Shown here piece by piece: positions 7,557-18,330 of a stretch of 32,053 bases of DNA; position 1 is the first letter of the stretch; each line of letters starts with the position of its first letter. Source of the DNA: Thermodesulfobacteriota bacterium (GTDB lineage Bacteria; Desulfobacterota; Desulfuromonadia; Desulfuromonadales; Geopsychrobacteraceae); NCBI GenBank assembly GCA_028282145.1, contig JANQIN010000219.1, forward strand, positions 1 to 32,053. Direction: 5' to 3'. The translations under genes were made by a program, and so were the position numbers. A model generated the notes under the pieces. The model did not search any database and was not told the origin of the DNA. It saw only the letters and a list, made by a program, of their open reading frames with translations.

Positions 7557-10373
7557 TTATGTCCGGAAAAGCATTTTCCTCAGGTAGGCACCCGTATGAG
7601 AGGCCTCGACCCGGGCAACCTCCTCCGGGGTTCCGGCGGCCACCAGGGTACCGCCACGGTTACCTCCCTCGGGCCCCAGATCGATCAGGTGGTCGGCGGT
7701 TTTAATGACATCCAGGTTGTGTTCGATAATTACCACCGTATTACCGGTTTCCACCAGGCGATGCAACACCGACAGTAGTTTATCGATATCGGCAAAGTGG
7801 AGCCCGGTCGTCGGTTCGTCAAGGATATAGATGGTGCGGCCGGTGGCTCGCTTGGTCAACTCCTTGGCCAGCTTGACCCGCTGGGCCTCTCCACCCGAAA
7901 GAGTGGTGGCGCTCTGGCCCAGCTTGATATAGCCCAGGCCGACATCCCGAAGGGTCTGCAGTTTGTTGCGGATCTTGGGGACGTTTTCAAAAAAGGCCGC
8001 CGCCTGGTTGCAGGTCATATCCAGCACTTCCGCAATGGATTTACCCTTGTATTTGACCTCCAGCGTCTCTCGATTGAAACGCGCCCCTTTGCAGACCTCA
8101 CAGGTCACAAAGACGTCCGGCAAGAAGTGCATCTCGATCTTGATGATACCGTCCCCCTGACAGGCCTCGCAACGCCCGCCTTTGACGTTAAAAGAAAAAC
8201 GTCCCGGCTTGTAACCGCGGATCTTGGCTTCGGGCAGTTGGGCGAACAGGTCCCGCACATCGGTGAAGAGACCGGTGTAAGTCGCCGGGTTGGAGCGAGG
8301 TGTCCGGCCGATGGGGGACTGATCGATATCGATGACTTTGTCAAGCTGTTCCAGCCCCTCAATTTTACCGACCTTACCTGATCGAGGACGGGACCTGTGA
8401 AGCTTCTGCGCCAGAGCTCGGTACAGGGTGTCAATAATCAGAGTCGATTTCCCGCTGCCGGAAACGCCGGTGACACAGGTCATGACACCAAGAGGGACTT
8501 GGATCGTCAGGTTCTTCAAATTGTTCTCCTGACAACCTTTCAACACCAGCCACCGGTTGCTGGTGCGTCTCTCTTGCGGTACCGGGATTTCTCGCTGGCC
8601 GGAGAGGAACTGACCGGTAAGGCTGGCTTCCACCGCCTTAACCTCTTCCGGAGCCCCCTGAGCCACCACCTCGCCCCCATGGACCCCGGCCGCAGGCCCC
8701 ATATCAATAACGTGGTCGGCTTCTTCGATCGTTTCTTCATCGTGCTCAACCACCAGTACCGTATTGCCGAGATCACGCAGCCGTTTGAGGGTGCTGAGCA
8801 GACGGGTATTGTCGCGCTGATGCAGACCGATCGAGGGTTCATCCAGGATATAGAGGACCCCGACCAGGGAGGATCCGATCTGTGTTGCCAGACGGATTCG
8901 TTGACCTTCGCCACCACTGAGGGTGCCCGAGGAACGATCCAGTGTCAGATAGTCCAGTCCTACTTGGGACAGAAAACCCAGCCGTTCGTTGATCTCTTTC
9001 AGGACCCGGCGAGCGATCTCGGTCCGCTTTTCGTCCATCTCCAGACTGTTGAAGAACTCTTCAGCCTGAACGATGGAGAAACTGCAAACCTCGGAGATCG
9101 ACTTTCCCCCGACCTTGACGAACAGGGCCTCCGGTCGTAGCCGGGCCCCGTTACAGGTGGGACAAGGCATCACGGTCATAAACTGTTCCAGTTTTTCCCG
9201 AATAGCGTCCGAGTCCGACTCGCGGTAACGTCGCTCCAGATTCGGCAGAACCCCTTCGAACGGTTTTTCGTAATGGTGCCGACGGTCACCCTGATCGAAG
9301 AAAAACCGAACCGGCTTGCCGTCGCTGCCGTGCAGCACCACCTTCTGGATTGAGGGAGGCAACTCCTGAAAAGGGGTTCGCATATCGAACTCGTAATGAA
9401 TCGACAATGCCTCCAGCAACTGCTGATAGTACATGCCGGTACGGGTTTCCCAAGGTGCGATGGCACCGTCGCGCAACGACAGTTCGGGGTGAGGCACCAC
9501 CTGTTCCACGTCGAAATAGTTCCGGGTTCCCAGACCGCTGCAATCGGGACAGGCTCCATGCGGATTATTGAAAGAAAACATCCGCGGGGCCACATCCGGA
9601 TAGGAGAGACCGCACTCGGCGCAGGCATTCTTTTCAGAAAAGAGAACCGACTCTCCGTCCGGGATTTCGATTCGCACAACCCCGTCGGCCAGCCGCAGAG
9701 CAGTCTCCAGGCTGTCCGCCAGCCGACTCTGAATACCGTCCTTCAGCACCAGACGATCGACCACCACCTCGATTTCGTGCTTCTTGTTCTTGTCCAGCTC
9801 GATCGGCTGCCCCAGTTCGTGGAGATTGCCGTCGATCCGCACCCGGACAAAGCCATCGGCCTGCAGCTGGGCCAACTCCTTACGGTACTCGCCTTTGCGC
9901 CCACGAACGATGGGAGCCATCACCAGCAGTTTGGTCCGCTCGGGCCATTGCAGCACATGATCGACCATCTGCTCGACGGTCTGGGAGCTGATTTTGGCCC
10001 CGCACCGATGACAGTAGATTACGCCGACCCGGGCAAACAGGAGGCGAAGGTAATCGTAGATTTCAGTCACTGTGCCGACGGTGGACCGGGGATTCTTGGA
10101 GGTGGTTTTCTGTTCGATGGAGATCGCCGGGGACAGGCCTTCGATGGAGTCCACATCGGGTTTATCCATCTGCTCCAGAAACTGACGAGCATAGGCCGAG
10201 AGGGATTCGACATACCGGCGTTGGCCCTCGGCGTAAATGGTATCGAAGGCCAGGGTCGACTTACCCGAACCAGACACACCGGTAATAACCACCAACTGGT
10301 TGCGCGGGATATCGATACTGAGATTTTTCAGATTGTGCTCGCGGGCACCGCGAATCTCAATTGCATCTTTCAT
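7557..10373 (-). CDS. uvrA: Excinuclease ABC subunit A
   Basis: 938 aa; [62 protein letters not shown], two ABC signatures ([24 protein letters not shown]), zinc modules CHRC and CEACQGDG...CEVCKG. Confidence 0.98.
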   Translation of the reverse strand: MKDAIEIRGAREHNLKNLSIDIPRNQLVVITGVSGSGKSTLAFDTIYAEGQRRYVESLSAYARQFLEQMDKPDVDSIEGLSPAISIEQKTTSKNPRSTVGTVTEIYDYLRLLFARVGVIYCHRCGAKISSQTVEQMVDHVLQWPERTKLLVMAPIVRGRKGEYRKELAQLQADGFVRVRIDGNLHELGQPIELDKNKKHEIEVVVDRLVLKDGIQSRLADSLETALRLADGVVRIEIPDGESVLFSEKNACAECGLSYPDVAPRMFSFNNPHGACPDCSGLGTRNYFDVEQVVPHPELSLRDGAIAPWETRTGMYYQQLLEALSIHYEFDMRTPFQELPPSIQKVVLHGSDGKPVRFFFDQGDRRHHYEKPFEGVLPNLERRYRESDSDAIREKLEQFMTVMPCPTCNGARLRPEALFVKVGGKSISEVCSFSIVQAEEFFNSLEMDEKRTEIARRVLKEINERLGFLSQVGLDYLTLDRSSGTLSGGEGQRIRLATQIGSSLVGVLYILDEPSIGLHQRDNTRLLSTLKRLRDLGNTVLVVEHDEETIEEADHVIDMGPAAGVHGGEVVAQGAPEEVKAVEASLTGQFLSGQREIPVPQERRTSNRWLVLKGCQENNLKNLTIQVPLGVMTCVTGVSGSGKSTLIIDTLYRALAQKLHRSRPRSGKVGKIEGLEQLDKVIDIDQSPIGRTPRSNPATYTGLFTDVRDLFAQLPEAKIRGYKPGRFSFNVKGGRCEACQGDGIIKIEMHFLPDVFVTCEVCKGARFNRETLEVKYKGKSIAEVLDMTCNQAAAFFENVPKIRNKLQTLRDVGLGYIKLGQSATTLSGGEAQRVKLAKELTKRATGRTIYILDEPTTGLHFADIDKLLSVLHRLVETGNTVVIIEHNLDVIKTADHLIDLGPEGGNRGGTLVAAGTPEEVARVEASHTGAYLRKMLFRT

Positions 10374-10495
10374 ACGTCAGAAAACCAAAAAAAGGCGGCA
10401 TCGCGTAAATGAGTGCGAAGAGCCAAAGATAACGACCCTTTGAAGGGACTATGGGCCTCTTGTCCTACAGGCCTTCTCAACAAGTTTTTCTTAGT

Positions 10496-11557
10496 TTATC
10501 TCTTTTTGCACAGCTTCGTGTGAGGAAAGAGATCCAACGAACAACTTTTTGCATCAGCCATGCGCTCGGCCCATCGGATCGCTTCCTGCAAACTGCGGCA
10601 GCTGGCGGTGCCGGTACCGGCGCGGCTGTAAGCGGTGCCGTGATCGACCGATGTCCGGACAATCGGCAGCCCCAGGGTCACGTTGACCCCATCCTCGAAA
10701 TGAAGCAGTTTCAGGGGGATCAGCCCCTGGTCATGGTACATGCAGATCACGGCGTCGTAATTCTGGTTCTGCACCGCCCGGTGAAAAAGCGTATCGGCAC
10801 TGTGCGGGCCGTCCACGTTGATTCCGCGGGCCTGAAGATCGACGATGGCCGGTTCAATCATCGTTGTCTCTTCATCGCCGAACTTTCCTTCTTCCCCAGC
10901 GTGGGGGTTAAGACTGAGAATCGCCAGGCGTGGGGCCTTTCTGCCGAACGACTGGCGAAAATCCCGATCAACAATCTCCACCGTCCGGACAATCTCTTCC
11001 TTGGACAAAGCGGCAGGGACCTCGCTTAAGGCCAGATGAGTGGTCACCAGACAGACCTTGAGCCGCTCTCCGGCCAACATCATGACCACCTTGCCGACCC
11101 CACAGCGCTCGGCCAGGAATTCGGTGTGACCGGGGATATCGTAGCCGGCCCGGTGGGCGGCCGCCTTGTTAATCGGCCCGGTAACAATTCCGGCCGCAGA
11201 ACCGTCAAGACAGCGATCGCAGGCCCACTCGATGTAACGCATCATGGCCGCACCGCAGTCGACAGTCGGCTTGCCGTACTCCAGATGAACTGCATGCAGG
11301 TCGCTGAGGGCCTTCAACAGGACAGGCCGCCCATCAAGCGCTACCCGATGGGTTGCCAATGGATCGACGAACTCCTCGGCGAAGAAATCGGCCCCGACCA
11401 CCCTGGCCGCTTTTTGCAGAACCGAAAGGTCTCCGGCAATCACCAGCGGATAACGTATCAGACCGGCCTCGGCCCGACGGATCGCATCGACCAGAATTTC
11501 GGGACCGACACCTGTCGGATCGCCAAGAGTCAGGATCAGAGGTTTTAAATCGTTCAT
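10496..11557 (-). CDS. pdxA: 4-hydroxythreonine-4-phosphate dehydrogenase
   Basis: MNDLKPLILTLGDPTGVGPEILVDAI, GPINKAA, PGHTEFLAE, SLNPHAGEEGKFGDEE, MYHDQGLIPLKLL, RTSVDHGTAY. Confidence 0.97.
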   Translation of the reverse strand: MNDLKPLILTLGDPTGVGPEILVDAIRRAEAGLIRYPLVIAGDLSVLQKAARVVGADFFAEEFVDPLATHRVALDGRPVLLKALSDLHAVHLEYGKPTVDCGAAMMRYIEWACDRCLDGSAAGIVTGPINKAAAHRAGYDIPGHTEFLAERCGVGKVVMMLAGERLKVCLVTTHLALSEVPAALSKEEIVRTVEIVDRDFRQSFGRKAPRLAILSLNPHAGEEGKFGDEETTMIEPAIVDLQARGINVDGPHSADTLFHRAVQNQNYDAVICMYHDQGLIPLKLLHFEDGVNVTLGLPIVRTSVDHGTAYSRAGTGTASCRSLQEAIRWAERMADAKSCSLDLFPHTKLCKKR

Positions 11558-11568
11558 CGATCGTACCC

Positions 11569-11599
11569 AAAAAAAATGCGCCGGAGTTTGGTCCGGCGC
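11569..11599 (-). terminator. Terminator-like hairpin between the SurA-like gene and pdxA
   Basis: On the minus strand: GCGCCGGA-CCAAAC-TCCGGCGC then ATTTTTTTT, ending about 12 nt from the pdxA ATG. Confidence 0.8.
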
Positions 11600-11620
11600 C
11601 CGGTTCCACTGGAGAATCGT

Positions 11621-12565
11621 TTACTCCCGGATATCGATAAAGGCCTTTTCTCGCAAATCGTTAATATAGGTTTTGGCCTTTTCCTGCTGCTTCTTCTGGC
11701 GCAGAATCTCGCGTAGACTGCTTTTGACTTCGTCGTAAGGACGCACGCCTTCATCGGTCCGCGCTCCTACCTGTAACAGGTGAATAGCGGTCGCTGTCTC
11801 AATCAGCTCACTGACGTCGCCGTCTTTCAGAAGGGCAATGGCATCGGCAAATTGAGCATTAAGCCCCGGAATTTCCACGGCACCCATATCACCGCCGGTA
11901 CCGGCTTGGTCTTCAACAACTTTTGTCAATACCTGATCGAATGCTACGCCGGACCTCAGGTCGCGCTGGGCATAGAGGGCTTTTTTCCGTACGTCCACCA
12001 CGTCCATCCGCTGGGCCCCCTCGGGCATCGGGAAGGTAATTCGTCTGAGCTCGACGGTCGGGGAAAGTCGGTAATCGTCCAGACGCTCCAGGAAATAGTC
12101 GCTGACTTCCCTGTTGGTGACCTCGACCTTGCTGTAGACCTCACGTTGGAGCAGCTTCAAACGCAGCAATTCTTTTCGCATCCGCTCCCGGTAAGCATTC
12201 CAACCGACACCTTCGCTGGCCAGAGCCGCCTCAAGCTGGCTCCGATCCATCTTGTTCTGCTCCTGGATATCCTCAATGGCCCGATTCAGATCCTCCTCGG
12301 TGACCTGAATTCCCAATTGAGCGATCCGCTGACGCACCAACAGATTCTCAATCATCTGGCCTCGCATACGGGACCACAGGCGGGCGCGCTCCTCTTCCGA
12401 AGGTTGCGCACCGGCGGCCTGCAGAGCCTTCTCAAGCTCGCGATCCACCTCAGAGGTCATGATCAGTTCATCGTTCACCACCACTGCAATCTTGCTCAAG
12501 ACCTCGGCCGAGACGGAGGTCGACAGCAACAGCCCAATACATAAAATGAGACTCCAGCGAATCAT
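11621..12565 (-). CDS. SurA-like periplasmic peptidyl-prolyl isomerase/chaperone
   Basis: Signal peptide MIRWSLILCIGLLLSTSVSAEV; SurA_N-type KIAVVVNDELIMTSEVDRELEKAL; parvulin-like GGDMGAVEIPGLNAQFADAIALLKDGDVSELIETATAIHLLQV. Start at an internal Met with upstream GGAGAG. Confidence 0.85.
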   Translation of the reverse strand: MIRWSLILCIGLLLSTSVSAEVLSKIAVVVNDELIMTSEVDRELEKALQAAGAQPSEEERARLWSRMRGQMIENLLVRQRIAQLGIQVTEEDLNRAIEDIQEQNKMDRSQLEAALASEGVGWNAYRERMRKELLRLKLLQREVYSKVEVTNREVSDYFLERLDDYRLSPTVELRRITFPMPEGAQRMDVVDVRKKALYAQRDLRSGVAFDQVLTKVVEDQAGTGGDMGAVEIPGLNAQFADAIALLKDGDVSELIETATAIHLLQVGARTDEGVRPYDEVKSSLREILRQKKQQEKAKTYINDLREKAFIDIRE

Positions 12566-12711
12566 CGGTGCTTCTCTCCATGAAAAAGAGTGAAAGGGCA
12601 CTGAGGCATGATACTCCACCTGCATCGGAAGCAGCCATACCTGCAAAAAACAATTTGCGCATCTGGCGATCCCGCCCCCAGGGAAGCGGAATCCCTATCC
12701 CAATCTTATTC

Positions 12712-13650
12712 TTATTGTTGCTGGGCCAAAAGCGACCAGTCGATCTCGATCTGGGCCCGACCTCTCACCTGTTTCAGCCACTGTTGATAAAGATCCTCCG
12801 CCCTCTGCCGTTCCAGCTTCTCGCGGATGTCATCGTCAACGTCCCTCAGCCGCAGTTTGCGTGCACCACGGACCCCCTCAACCCGAAAAACGTGGTAACC
12901 GTAGGTGGTTTTCACCACGTCACTCAGCCGGCCTTTCCGAAGACTGAAAATGGCCCGGTTCAGCTCGGGAGGAAGTTCTCCACGGGCAAAATAACCCAGG
13001 TCTCCTCCTTCTTCGGCATCGGGTGACAGGGAGACTTCACGGGCCACGGCGGCGAAATCCTCTCCTCCGCGTATCCTCGCCAGGGCAGCTTCGCCTTCTT
13101 CTTTGGTTGCCACCACAAGCTGGCGGGCCCGCACCTGATAGGGACGACGGTACTGTTCCCGGTTGGCCTCAAAGTAGTGCCGAACGTCCTCGTCGGTGAC
13201 TTCGATCTGTGCGGCAGTCACCCGGGTGGTCAGTTTCTCCACCAACAGTCTGTGTGCCAGGCCCTGGCGCCAGTAATCGAGGTTGGAGCCCTCTTCGGCA
13301 AGCATCTCCTCAAACTCACCTTCGGGATATTCCCGCATGGAGGCCTCCAGGGCCGTATCGATCTCTACCTGGCTGATCTCGACACCAAGAGCCCGGGCTT
13401 CTTGTTCCAACAGCACCCGGTCAACCAGGTTGGCCATAAAGGCCCGTTGTAGCTGCAGTCGGCGGGCCGGTGCGATCGGCTCTCCATCGTGCATAGCGGC
13501 CTTAAACTCTTTGAGAAACTGCTCCAGCTCAATCTCTTGCTGGTTGATGCGCACCAGAATCGACGGACGCTGATCCTCCTGACAACCGGTCAATACGGCC
13601 AGGATCACGCAGAACCCACAGAGAAAAGCCGTCCATTGCCTCACGTTCAC
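12712..13650 (-). CDS. PpiC/parvulin-type peptidyl-prolyl isomerase lipoprotein
   Basis: GTG start after AGGAGGC; lipobox LAVLTGC; VRARQLVVATKEEGEAALARIRGGEDFAAVAREVSLSPDAEEGGDLGYFARGELPPELNRAIFSLRKGRLSDVVKTTYGYHVFRV. Confidence 0.92.
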   Translation of the reverse strand: MNVRQWTAFLCGFCVILAVLTGCQEDQRPSILVRINQQEIELEQFLKEFKAAMHDGEPIAPARRLQLQRAFMANLVDRVLLEQEARALGVEISQVEIDTALEASMREYPEGEFEEMLAEEGSNLDYWRQGLAHRLLVEKLTTRVTAAQIEVTDEDVRHYFEANREQYRRPYQVRARQLVVATKEEGEAALARIRGGEDFAAVAREVSLSPDAEEGGDLGYFARGELPPELNRAIFSLRKGRLSDVVKTTYGYHVFRVEGVRGARKLRLRDVDDDIREKLERQRAEDLYQQWLKQVRGRAQIEIDWSLLAQQQ

Positions 13651-13683
13651 GCCTCCTTTGGACCAAAAATCGACGCTAGCATG

Positions 13684-16600
13684 CTACAAAAGCCGGTGCA
13701 ATTCTTTTTTCACCCGTACCAGCAGCTCTTCCGTTCCGAGGCGCCCTAAGGGCACCATCAGGCGGTAATCGGGGGTAAAACGATAACCGTCGTCGGGGTT
13801 TTCCAGCAGACCGGCGATGGTCTGGGGAGATACCGGAGTCTGGGCGTGAAAAGCCAGAGTCAGGTAACGTCCATCGTAGTCGGTCAGTTCGATCTTCAAC
13901 CGCTTAAGCAGAACCCGCAATCCCATGGTGCGAATCAGGATTTCCGTCGGTGGCGGAAGCGCTCCATACCGATCGGTCAGCTCATCCACGATCTCGTACA
14001 CGACCTCTTCACTCTCTGCACCGGCCAACTTCTGATACAACACCAGCCGCTGATTGGGATCGGCCACATAGGATTCCGGGAGATAGGCCGATAACCCCAG
14101 GCGGATTTCCGGATCGATCCGGTCTTCCATCTCCTGCCCTTTGAGGGACTGGATCGTCTCCTCCAGCAGTTCGGTATACATTTCAAAGCCGATGGCCGCA
14201 ATCTGACCCGACTGCTTGGCGCCGAGCAGGTCTCCGGCACCCCGGAGTTCGAGGTCGTGACTGGCGACCCGGAAACCGGCGCCCAGTTCGGTCAACTCCT
14301 GCAGTACCCGTAACCGTTCCCGGGCGTCCCGGGTCAGTGCTCCTTCACCCGGGATCAGCAGATAGGCGTAGGCCCGCCGGTTAGAACGACCGACCCGGCC
14401 CCGCAGCTGATAGAGCTGTGACAAGCCGAAGCAATCGGCCCGATTGACAATCATGGTGTTGGCCCGAGGGATATCGAGACCGTTCTCGATAATCGTACTG
14501 GCCACCAGGACCTGACTTTCGCCGTCCATAAATCCGAGGATGACCTTCTCCAATTCCTTTTCGGCCATCTGCCCATGACCGACAGCGACCTTGGCCTCGG
14601 GGACCAGGGTTCGGATATGTTCGGCCATGGCTCCGATGGTCTGGACGCGGTTATGGACGAAGAAAACCTGTCCAGCCCGCCGCAGCTCACGCAGAATAGC
14701 CTGCCGGATCAGGTCATCATCATAGCGGGTGACGTAGGTTCGGATTGCCAGTCGATCGACCGGCGGGGTATCGATCACGGACAGGTCCCGCAGGCCGGCA
14801 AGGCCCATGTGCAGGGTCCGCGGAATGGGAGTCGCGGTCAGGGTCAGTACGTCGACCTCAGCCCGGAACTGTTTCAATTTCTCCTTGTGGGCCACTCCGA
14901 ACCGCTGCTCCTCGTCGATGACCAGTAAACCGAGGTCCTTGAACCGCACATCCCGTTGCAACAGGCGATGGGTACCGACCAGGATATCGATCTGGCCGGC
15001 CTCCAGTTTTTGCAGGATTACTTTGGTCTCGGCTGCGGTACGAAAACGACTGACCATCTCGACTTCGACCGGAAACTCTTCCAGCCGGCGGCAGAAGTTC
15101 TGCCAGTGCTGCTCGGCCAGGATCGTGGTCGGCACCAGTACCGCCACCTGTTTACCGTCCAGCACCGCCTTCATTGCTGCCCGAAGGGCAACCTCGGTCT
15201 TTCCGTAGCCGACGTCACCACAGACCAGCCGATCCATCGGCCGTTCCGACTGCATATCCTCCAGGACATCGCCGATCGCTCCCGCCTGATCAGGGGTCTC
15301 TTCGAAGGGAAACTCGGCTTCGAACTCCCGGTAGATTCGGTCGGGTGGACTGAAGGCAAATCCCTGTCGCATCTCCCGCTTGGCGAAGATCTGCAACAGT
15401 TGCCGCGCCAGCTCTTCCACGGCTGCCCGGGCTTTCAGTTTGGTCTTCTCCCAGGCCTGGCCGCCCATCTTGTCAAGCTTGGGCTTGTGGCCTTCGGCCC
15501 CCTGATATTTGCCGATCTTCTCGATCCGTTCCACCGGCAGGTAGAGCTTGTCACCGCCAGCGTATTCCAGGTGCATGAAATCACCGGTCTGGGTGTCAAG
15601 ATCCAGGTGTTTTAACCCGAGGTAATGCCCAATACCGTGATCGGCATGAACCACAAAGTCGCCCTCTTTCAACTCTGCCAGAGAAGAGAGGAGGGCCTGT
15701 GCCTTGCTCCGTTTGCGCTGACGCCGCCGCGGTCCGAATAACTCTTCCTCGGCGATCACCGCCAGCCGCTCCTCCGGAATTCGGAACCCGGCCGACAGGT
15801 CACCCAGGATCAGCTGCAGACCGCCTTTGGCCAGAGTCCCGACAGGGCGTTGAGGGTCATAGTCGGGCCGGATGCCGTAAGGCTCCAGCAACTCCAGAAG
15901 ACGCCGTGCCTGGCCTTCCCGATGACAGACCAGCAGCAATCGCCATTGGTCCTCTTGCCATTGCCGCAGTCGATTGGTCAGGCGTTCGATGCCTGCACCA
16001 TCGTGTTCGGTCAGCCGAAGGTCTCCGTTACCCCGGGCCTGGAAACGGCAGGGGGCCTGGTCCTCTTCCATGCGGTACAGTTCCAGCTCCATCAGATCGA
16101 TTCGGCGACAGTTTTCCAGGCGGGGCCAAATCTGATCAGGCAGCTGAAACAGATCATTATGGGGGACCACCGGTTCACCGCGCTCCTGCAGGCGCTGGTG
16201 GCCTTCCCGGATTTCATCGGCAAAGGCATCCCCGGCCCGCTCCACCGCCGGAGGGTCGATCACCACCCAAGTCGCATCCTCGATGTAATCAAAGAGGCTG
16301 TTGAGCCCCTCCCGATAATTCAGCGGCAGAAGAAAACAGCGCCCCGGGGAAACGATCCCCTCCTGCAACTCTTCCAGAACCGGCGCCCGCTGTGAACGCG
16401 GAAGCTCCTGGGTATCGCAGAGCTCACGAAACCGCTGTTCAAAGACCTTCAAAGCGTCACCCGTCAGGACCATCTCGCGGGAAGGAAGCAGGGACAGTTC
16501 CCGCAGTTCCCGGTCCAGGGTTCGTTGGGAGGCCGGATCAAAGGGGCGGATTCGTTCCAACTGGTCACCGAAGAATTCAAGACGGACCGGCTGATCCAGC

Positions 16601-17163
16601 GTAGGTGGAAAAAGGTCGAGCAGATCACCACGGGTGGAAAAGCCGCCCCGATCCTCAACCAGAGGAACCGGCTGGTACCCCAGGCTATCCAAATGCTTCA
16701 ATAACCGGGATCGTTCGTAATCTTGCCCAAGGTGCAAAGGCAGACAGAGATCGCTCAATGCCCGCCCTGGGATCATGCGCTGCATCAGACCACGAACCGA
16801 ACAGACCAGTGCTTTCAGCTGACCCTGCTGCAACCGGTGAAGTACGGCGATCCGGCGGGCTTCCACATCGGGATGAGGAACGAGCGGTTCAAAGGGAAAA
16901 ATCTCCCAGGCAGGGAGATGGCCGACCCGGTCCGATCGGCCGAGATAAAAACTGAGGTCTTCGGCCAGCCGAGCGGCCTGAGACTCCTCTGCCGTCACCA
17001 ACACCATCATTCGCTGCTGGGATTTCAGGCGTTCCGCCAGCAGATAGGCTCCGGCGGAACCATGCAACCCGACGACCTCCAATCGACCGGTGTCGGGCAG
17101 GGAGACAAACTCGGAGACGGAGGTGTTACGAGTCTCTGGCGAAGGGGATTCCATAGAGGTCAA
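13684..17163 (-). CDS. mfd: Transcription-repair coupling factor
   Basis: 1159 aa; CarD-like RID GDFVVHADHGIGHYLGL; helicase motifs DRLVCGDVGYGKTEVALRAA, DILVGTHRLLQ, DEEQRFGV, LTLTATPIPRTLHM, QLYQLRGRVGRSNRRAYAYLL. Confidence 0.98.
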   Translation of the reverse strand: MTSMESPSPETRNTSVSEFVSLPDTGRLEVVGLHGSAGAYLLAERLKSQQRMMVLVTAEESQAARLAEDLSFYLGRSDRVGHLPAWEIFPFEPLVPHPDVEARRIAVLHRLQQGQLKALVCSVRGLMQRMIPGRALSDLCLPLHLGQDYERSRLLKHLDSLGYQPVPLVEDRGGFSTRGDLLDLFPPTLDQPVRLEFFGDQLERIRPFDPASQRTLDRELRELSLLPSREMVLTGDALKVFEQRFRELCDTQELPRSQRAPVLEELQEGIVSPGRCFLLPLNYREGLNSLFDYIEDATWVVIDPPAVERAGDAFADEIREGHQRLQERGEPVVPHNDLFQLPDQIWPRLENCRRIDLMELELYRMEEDQAPCRFQARGNGDLRLTEHDGAGIERLTNRLRQWQEDQWRLLLVCHREGQARRLLELLEPYGIRPDYDPQRPVGTLAKGGLQLILGDLSAGFRIPEERLAVIAEEELFGPRRRQRKRSKAQALLSSLAELKEGDFVVHADHGIGHYLGLKHLDLDTQTGDFMHLEYAGGDKLYLPVERIEKIGKYQGAEGHKPKLDKMGGQAWEKTKLKARAAVEELARQLLQIFAKREMRQGFAFSPPDRIYREFEAEFPFEETPDQAGAIGDVLEDMQSERPMDRLVCGDVGYGKTEVALRAAMKAVLDGKQVAVLVPTTILAEQHWQNFCRRLEEFPVEVEMVSRFRTAAETKVILQKLEAGQIDILVGTHRLLQRDVRFKDLGLLVIDEEQRFGVAHKEKLKQFRAEVDVLTLTATPIPRTLHMGLAGLRDLSVIDTPPVDRLAIRTYVTRYDDDLIRQAILRELRRAGQVFFVHNRVQTIGAMAEHIRTLVPEAKVAVGHGQMAEKELEKVILGFMDGESQVLVASTIIENGLDIPRANTMIVNRADCFGLSQLYQLRGRVGRSNRRAYAYLLIPGEGALTRDARERLRVLQELTELGAGFRVASHDLELRGAGDLLGAKQSGQIAAIGFEMYTELLEETIQSLKGQEMEDRIDPEIRLGLSAYLPESYVADPNQRLVLYQKLAGAESEEVVYEIVDELTDRYGALPPPTEILIRTMGLRVLLKRLKIELTDYDGRYLTLAFHAQTPVSPQTIAGLLENPDDGYRFTPDYRLMVPLGRLGTEELLVRVKKELHRLL

Positions 17164-17232
17164 TGGGCGTCAGACGCCTTGTCAGGGGAAAGGGCCCGGA
17201 GAGCCGTCTCCGGGCGAATTCTATCCGATCGA

Positions 17233-18153
17233 TCAGTCGCGAGGAATCGCCAGCATCCGGTCCAGTGCCGATTTCGCTTTTGCGGCGGTGTCCGGGTCCA
17301 CGGTGACCTGAGGTTCCAGCGTCTGCAGGGAAACCAGAACGTCCTCCAGCGATGTCAACTTCATATTGGGGCAGATCAGGGAACGGCTCGGCAGAATAAA
17401 TTCCTTACCGGGGTTCTCCTTTCGAAGACGGTACAGCAGCCCCATTTCGGTCGCGACGATAAACCTGCTAGCCGAAGATTTGCCGGCGAAATCAATCATA
17501 CCGCTGGTCGAAAGTATCTCATCGGCCATTTCCAGAATATCAGGACGACACTCGGGGTGGGCCATCACCACAGCATCGGGGTTGTCTTTCCTGGCCTGGG
17601 CAAGTTCCTCGGTTTTAAGCCGATCGTGGGTCGGGCACCAACCGGTCCAGTGATGACAGGTCTTATCGGTGTGCGCCTCGATCCAGCGTCCGAGGTTCCG
17701 ATCCGGTACCAGAATGAGCTCGTCGGCCTCAACCGAAGAAGCGACCTTAATCGCATTGGCACTGGTGCAGCAGATATCGCTTTCGGCTTTGACCGCTGCC
17801 GAGCTGTTGACATAGGTCACGACCATGGCTTTCGAATGCTTTTTCTTCATCTCCCGCAGGCCTTCGGCAGTCACCATATCGGCCATGGGGCACCCGGCAT
17901 CCAGCCGTGGCAGGATAACCTTTTTTTCGGGCGACAGAATGGCCGAGGATTCGGCCATGAAGTGAACACCGCAGAAGATGATCACATCCTTGTCCGTATC
18001 GGCACCGGCCCGGGCCAGGCCCAGAGAATCTCCCGTAATATCAGCAACTTCCTGTATCTCATCCCGCTGGTAATTGTGCGCTAACATGATCGCGTTACGC
18101 TCGTCCAGCAGTCGACGTATTTCCTGCTTGATCTCTTGTTGGTCCATGAACAT
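17233..18153 (-). CDS. nadA: Quinolinate synthase
   Basis: [99 protein letters not shown]. Start set at the internal Met (MFMDQQEIK). Confidence 0.96.
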   Translation of the reverse strand: MFMDQQEIKQEIRRLLDERNAIMLAHNYQRDEIQEVADITGDSLGLARAGADTDKDVIIFCGVHFMAESSAILSPEKKVILPRLDAGCPMADMVTAEGLREMKKKHSKAMVVTYVNSSAAVKAESDICCTSANAIKVASSVEADELILVPDRNLGRWIEAHTDKTCHHWTGWCPTHDRLKTEELAQARKDNPDAVVMAHPECRPDILEMADEILSTSGMIDFAGKSSASRFIVATEMGLLYRLRKENPGKEFILPSRSLICPNMKLTSLEDVLVSLQTLEPQVTVDPDTAAKAKSALDRMLAIPRD

Positions 18154-18240
18154 CCTCGTCAATAGGGGTTTTTCCCCGAAGATTGCGCATTTACGGTAGC
18201 CGAACCCCTGCAGGCTGTCAAACGAAAAGCCCGGCCGATT

Positions 18241-18274
18241 CACCTTGACACCCCTCGGGGTTGTCACTAAGGTG
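18241..18274 (+). promoter_or_regulatory. Candidate sigma70-type promoter upstream of tatB, inside a hyphenated palindrome
   Basis: TTGACA (18245-18250), 17-nt spacer, TAAGGT (18268-18273). Inverted repeat CACCTT-GACA-CCCC ... GGGG-T-TGTC-ACT-AAGGTG. Confidence 0.5.
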
Positions 18275-18330
18275 TAGGATTGTTTTAAGATGCGAAATCA
18301 TCACTCTGAAAAGACAGAACGAGGTTTAAC

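Noticed and set aside
9396-10412. 338-aa plus-strand ORF (also 8397-9140 and 7797-8381)
   Set aside because: Antisense to uvrA, so shadow ORFs.
10374-10495. SOS/LexA operator upstream of uvrA
   Set aside because: I found no CTG-N10-CAG-type or other clear LexA dyad. An unfamiliar lineage-specific box cannot be excluded.
17194-17215. GCCCGGAGA-GCCG-TCTCCGGGC hairpin between nadA and mfd as a terminator
   Set aside because: A perfect 9-bp stem, but no T-run follows on the minus strand, so I do not call it a rho-independent terminator.
16723-18084. 453-aa plus-strand ORF
   Set aside because: Antisense to the start of mfd and to nadA; no coherent domain or start signal.
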